Made by a program: the position numbers and the translations under genes. A stretch of 7,586 nucleotides of DNA from Fibrobacter succinogenes. Lineage in GTDB: Bacteria > Fibrobacterota > Fibrobacteria > Fibrobacterales > CADBQJ01. The notes below the pieces were generated by a model. It saw nothing but the letters and a program-made list of their open reading frames with translations. It ran no database searches and was not told the DNA's origin. Shown here piece by piece: positions 5,911-7,586 of this stretch (position 1 is its first letter; each line of letters opens with the position of its first letter). The stretch is taken from assembly GCA_902796785.1 (NCBI GenBank), contig CADBQJ010000233.1:1-7586 (forward strand), read 5' to 3'.

Positions 5911-5934
5911 GCCGTTTTTCTTGCCCAAAACGGC
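5911..5934. promoter_or_regulatory. Perfect 8-8-8 dyad in the divergent yicC/lipoprotein promoter region
   Basis: GCCGTTTT (5911-5918) and AAAACGGC (5927-5934) are exact reverse complements around an 8-nt spacer. The dyad covers the proposed -35 box of the lipoprotein gene (TTGCCC, 5921-5926) and the place where the yicC -35 would be (about 5912-5917). It has no adjoining T tract on either strand and lies between divergent genes, so a protein operator is more likely than a terminator. The regulator is unknown. Confidence 0.45.
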
Positions 5935-5951
5935 CCCGCATTGCTTACATT
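5921..5951 (+). promoter_or_regulatory. Probable promoter of the DUF3332 lipoprotein gene
   Basis: TTGCCC (5921-5926), a 19-nt spacer, then TACATT (5946-5951), continuing as TACATTTT, like the TAGATTTT before umuD and yicC. Transcription would begin near 5958, giving a leader of about 33 nt that carries a good ribosome site. The spacer is long, so confidence is moderate. Confidence 0.4.
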
Positions 5952-5979
5952 TTATTCCGTCTGACACCAACTTCCTTCT

Positions 5980-5983
5980 GGAG
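5980..5983 (+). promoter_or_regulatory. Ribosome binding site of the lipoprotein gene
   Basis: GGAG, 7 nt before the ATG at 5991. It fixes the start directly ahead of the lipoprotein signal peptide. Confidence 0.75.
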
Positions 5984-5990
5984 AAACCTC

Positions 5991-6416
5991 ATGAAGAAGA
6001 TCACTCTCGCGGCCATCACCGCTTCCGCCATCCTCCTGTCGGGCTGCTTCGGCTCCTTCGGCCTCACCAAGTGGGCCTGGTCGCTGAACGACGGCTTCGG
6101 CTCCCCCGTCAAGTACATCACCTTCTTCTTCCTCGGCGGCATCGTCGGCGGCATCACGATGTTCGCGGACGCCGTCATCCTGAACACCATCGAATTCTGG
6201 ACCGGCTCCAACCCCATGGCCATGCAGGACGGCCAGATCGAAAAGCAGGTCATGGAAGTCAACGGCCAGATGGTCGAAATGACCGCCACCAAGGGCCAGG
6301 TCGCCATCAAGACCCTGACCGGCGAATCCGTGGACGCCAAGCTGATCTACAACGAACAGGAAAACGCCTGGTACCTCGAAAACGAAGGCGGCCTGCGCAA
6401 GTTCTCCCAGCTGTAA
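5991..6416 (+). CDS. DUF3332-family lipoprotein
   Basis: 141 residues. The signal peptide MKKITLAAITASAILLSGC ends in a lipobox L16-S17-G18-C19, so Cys19 should be lipidated and the protein held at the outer or inner membrane facing the periplasm. The next part, FGSFGLTKWAWSLNDGFGS (20-38), a hydrophobic segment at about 43-65 (ITFFFLGGIVGGITMFADAVI) and NTIEFWTGSNP (65-75) are hallmarks of the DUF3332 family, whose function is unknown. The last 60 residues look like a small beta-rich domain (KQVMEVNGQMVEMTATKGQ and onward). It is the only plus-strand gene here, a single-gene unit with its own promoter, ribosome site and terminator. Codon use stands out: all nine Glu codons are GAA, while umuC and umuD mostly use GAG, and most other codons end in C or G. 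That suggests high expression. Family call is confident; role unknown. Confidence 0.88.
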   Translation: MKKITLAAITASAILLSGCFGSFGLTKWAWSLNDGFGSPVKYITFFFLGGIVGGITMFADAVILNTIEFWTGSNPMAMQDGQIEKQVMEVNGQMVEMTATKGQVAIKTLTGESVDAKLIYNEQENAWYLENEGGLRKFSQL

Positions 6417-6433
6417 TCCGGCTCGGGAAACCG

Positions 6434-6469
6434 AAAAAGAGACGCGACCTCCGGGCCGCGTCTTTTTTT
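6434..6469. terminator. Bidirectional terminator between the lipoprotein gene and argJ
   Basis: AGACGCG (6440-6446) pairs with CGCGTCT (6457-6463), and an inner CC/GG can extend the stem. On the plus strand seven T follow (6463-6469), ending the lipoprotein transcript. On the minus strand the stem is followed by CTTTTT (A run at 6434-6438), ending argJ. The T7 run reaches the last base of the argJ stop codon (6469-6471), so the convergent genes share one compact signal. Confidence 0.85.
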
Positions 6470-7586
6470 CAGGTGGTGTATTCGGCGTTGATCTTCACGT
6501 ACTCGTAGCTGAGGTCGCAGGTCCAGACGTCGGTCTTCGCGTCGCCCAGCCCCAGTTCGATGGTGATGGAGAACTCCCTGCGGCCCACCACTTCGCGCAG
6601 CGCGTCCATGGGCGGATGCGTGGGCTCGCCGGCGGCGAAGATGACCACGTCGTCGAAGCGGATGACGGTCTTGGCGGGGTCGATGACCTCGCCCGCGGAG
6701 CCGAGGCTGCTGAGGATGCGGCCCCAGTTGGGGTCGTTGCCGAAGATGGCGGTCTTCACCAGCTTGGAGTTGCCCACGAACCGGCCCAGCTTGCGGGCCT
6801 GCGCGCGGCTGGCGGCCTGGCGCACGCGGATCTCCACGAACTTGGTGGCCCCTTCGCCGTCGCGGACGATCCCCTTGGCCAGTTCGGCGAAGAGCTCGAA
6901 GAGCGCCTCGCGGAAGCGGGCCTGCTCCTCGAGGGAGAGCTGGTCGTAGGCGAGGCCGCTGCCGTTTCCGGAGAAGAGCAGCGCCGTGTCGTTGGTGCTG
7001 GTGTCGCCGTCGACGGTGATGGAGTTGAAGGAGTCGTCCACGATGGCGCGGAACTCCCCTTCGAAGCTCTGCGGCAGCTCGAGGTCGGTGGTGACGAAGG
7101 CCAGGAGCGTGGCCATGTCGGGATGGATCATCCCCGCGCCCTTGCAGCAGCCGGCCATGCGGACCTTGCCCGCGGCGAACGAGAGCTCGAGCCCGAAGTT
7201 CTTGGGGCGGGTGTCGGTGGTCATGATGGCGCGCTGGTAGGGGAAGTCGGTCGGACGCCCTTCCTTCAGCGCGGTCCCCAGCTCGGGGATTCCCTTGCGC
7301 AGCAGCGACATGTCGAGCGGATGGCCGATCACGCCCGTGGAGCAGACCAGGAAGGAGCCCTCGGGGGATCCGGTCGCCCGCTCGGCCAGGGAGGCCATTT
7401 CGCGCGCGTCGCAGAGCCCCTGCTCCCCGGTGCAGGCGTTGGCGTTGCCGGAGTTGGCCACCACGCCGCGGAACTTGCCGCCCCGCTCGAGGCGCTCGCG
7501 GCAGACCTGCACGGGGGCCGCGTAGACGCAGTTGCGGGTGAACATGCCGAAGACGCGGGCGTCGCCCTCGCACCAGATCATCGCCA
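6469..7586 (-). CDS. argJ: Bifunctional ornithine acetyltransferase/N-acetylglutamate synthase ArgJ (N-terminus beyond window)
   Basis: About 371 residues are visible of a family length near 400; the frame is open at the right edge, so about 30 N-terminal residues are missing. The ATG at 7581 is an internal Met. ArgJ transfers acetyl from N-acetylornithine to glutamate, making the arginine pathway cyclic; some forms also use acetyl-CoA. Numbering from that Met, VANSGNANACTGEQG (41-55) and CSTGVIG (80-86, oxyanion region) are family motifs. GMIHPDMATLLAFVTTD (150-166) contains the self-cleavage site between Ala157 and Thr158; Thr158 becomes the N-terminal nucleophile of the beta chain. STNDTALL and NDPNWGRI follow as expected. 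The C-terminus, ending in NAEYTT, is complete. Whether the enzyme has one or both activities cannot be told from sequence. The gene is convergent with the lipoprotein gene. Confidence 0.96.
   Translation of the reverse strand, partial: AMIWCEGDARVFGMFTRNCVYAAPVQVCRERLERGGKFRGVVANSGNANACTGEQGLCDAREMASLAERATGSPEGSFLVCSTGVIGHPLDMSLLRKGIPELGTALKEGRPTDFPYQRAIMTTDTRPKNFGLELSFAAGKVRMAGCCKGAGMIHPDMATLLAFVTTDLELPQSFEGEFRAIVDDSFNSITVDGDTSTNDTALLFSGNGSGLAYDQLSLEEQARFREALFELFAELAKGIVRDGEGATKFVEIRVRQAASRAQARKLGRFVGNSKLVKTAIFGNDPNWGRILSSLGSAGEVIDPAKTVIRFDDVVIFAAGEPTHPPMDALREVVGRREFSITIELGLGDAKTDVWTCDLSYEYVKINAEYTT

Noticed and set aside
5883..5930. Direct repeat TGCCCAAAA at 5883-5891 and 5922-5930.
   Set aside because: The first copy covers the yicC start codon and the second the lipoprotein -35 and dyad; two copies of 9 bases are too few to claim a repeat element.

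Overview
The window comes from a GC-rich bacterial chromosome, very probably Gram-negative: there is an outer-envelope type lipoprotein of the DUF3332 family and an MBOAT/SGNH envelope-acylation pair. I cannot fix the phylum from sequence alone. The DUF3332 lipoprotein, the YicC and ArgJ types and the TAnATTTT-like promoter boxes would fit an FCB/PVC-type lineage such as Fibrobacterota, but that is inference. No rRNA, tRNA, CRISPR array, transposase or integrase was seen.

Layout, right to left, because all genes but one lie on the minus strand. (1) 6469-7586: argJ (arginine biosynthesis), missing its N-terminus at the window edge. (2) 5991-6416, plus strand: a small DUF3332 lipoprotein, with a bidirectional terminator between it and argJ. 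(3) 4996-5883: yicC (endoribonuclease family), divergent from the lipoprotein gene; the shared 107-bp promoter region holds a perfect 8-8-8 dyad. (4) 4791-4995: an intergenic stretch with one or two terminators and a structured segment that could be a small RNA. (5) 4383-4790 and 3130-4386: umuD and umuC, a two-gene translesion polymerase operon joined by a GTGA overlap. (6) 1632-3059 and 760-1617: an MBOAT O-acyltransferase and an SGNH-fold partner, a cell-surface acylation module whose MBOAT gene is clearly less GC-rich than its flanks. (7) 1-682: an EamA/DMT transporter, truncated at the left edge.

The observation most worth following is in umuD. The protein is well conserved over its whole peptidase-S24 fold, yet both catalytic-dyad positions are replaced: Ala where E. 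coli UmuD has the Ser60 nucleophile, and Arg where it has Lys97. The N-terminal arm is also short. UmuC beside it keeps all its polymerase residues and a clamp-binding motif. This looks like a Pol V type operon with a protease-dead UmuD. A second observation is that umuD and yicC share an almost identical 16-nt sequence (CTAGATTTTGGSCATG) that puts a -10-like box six bases before the ATG, suggesting leaderless transcripts.
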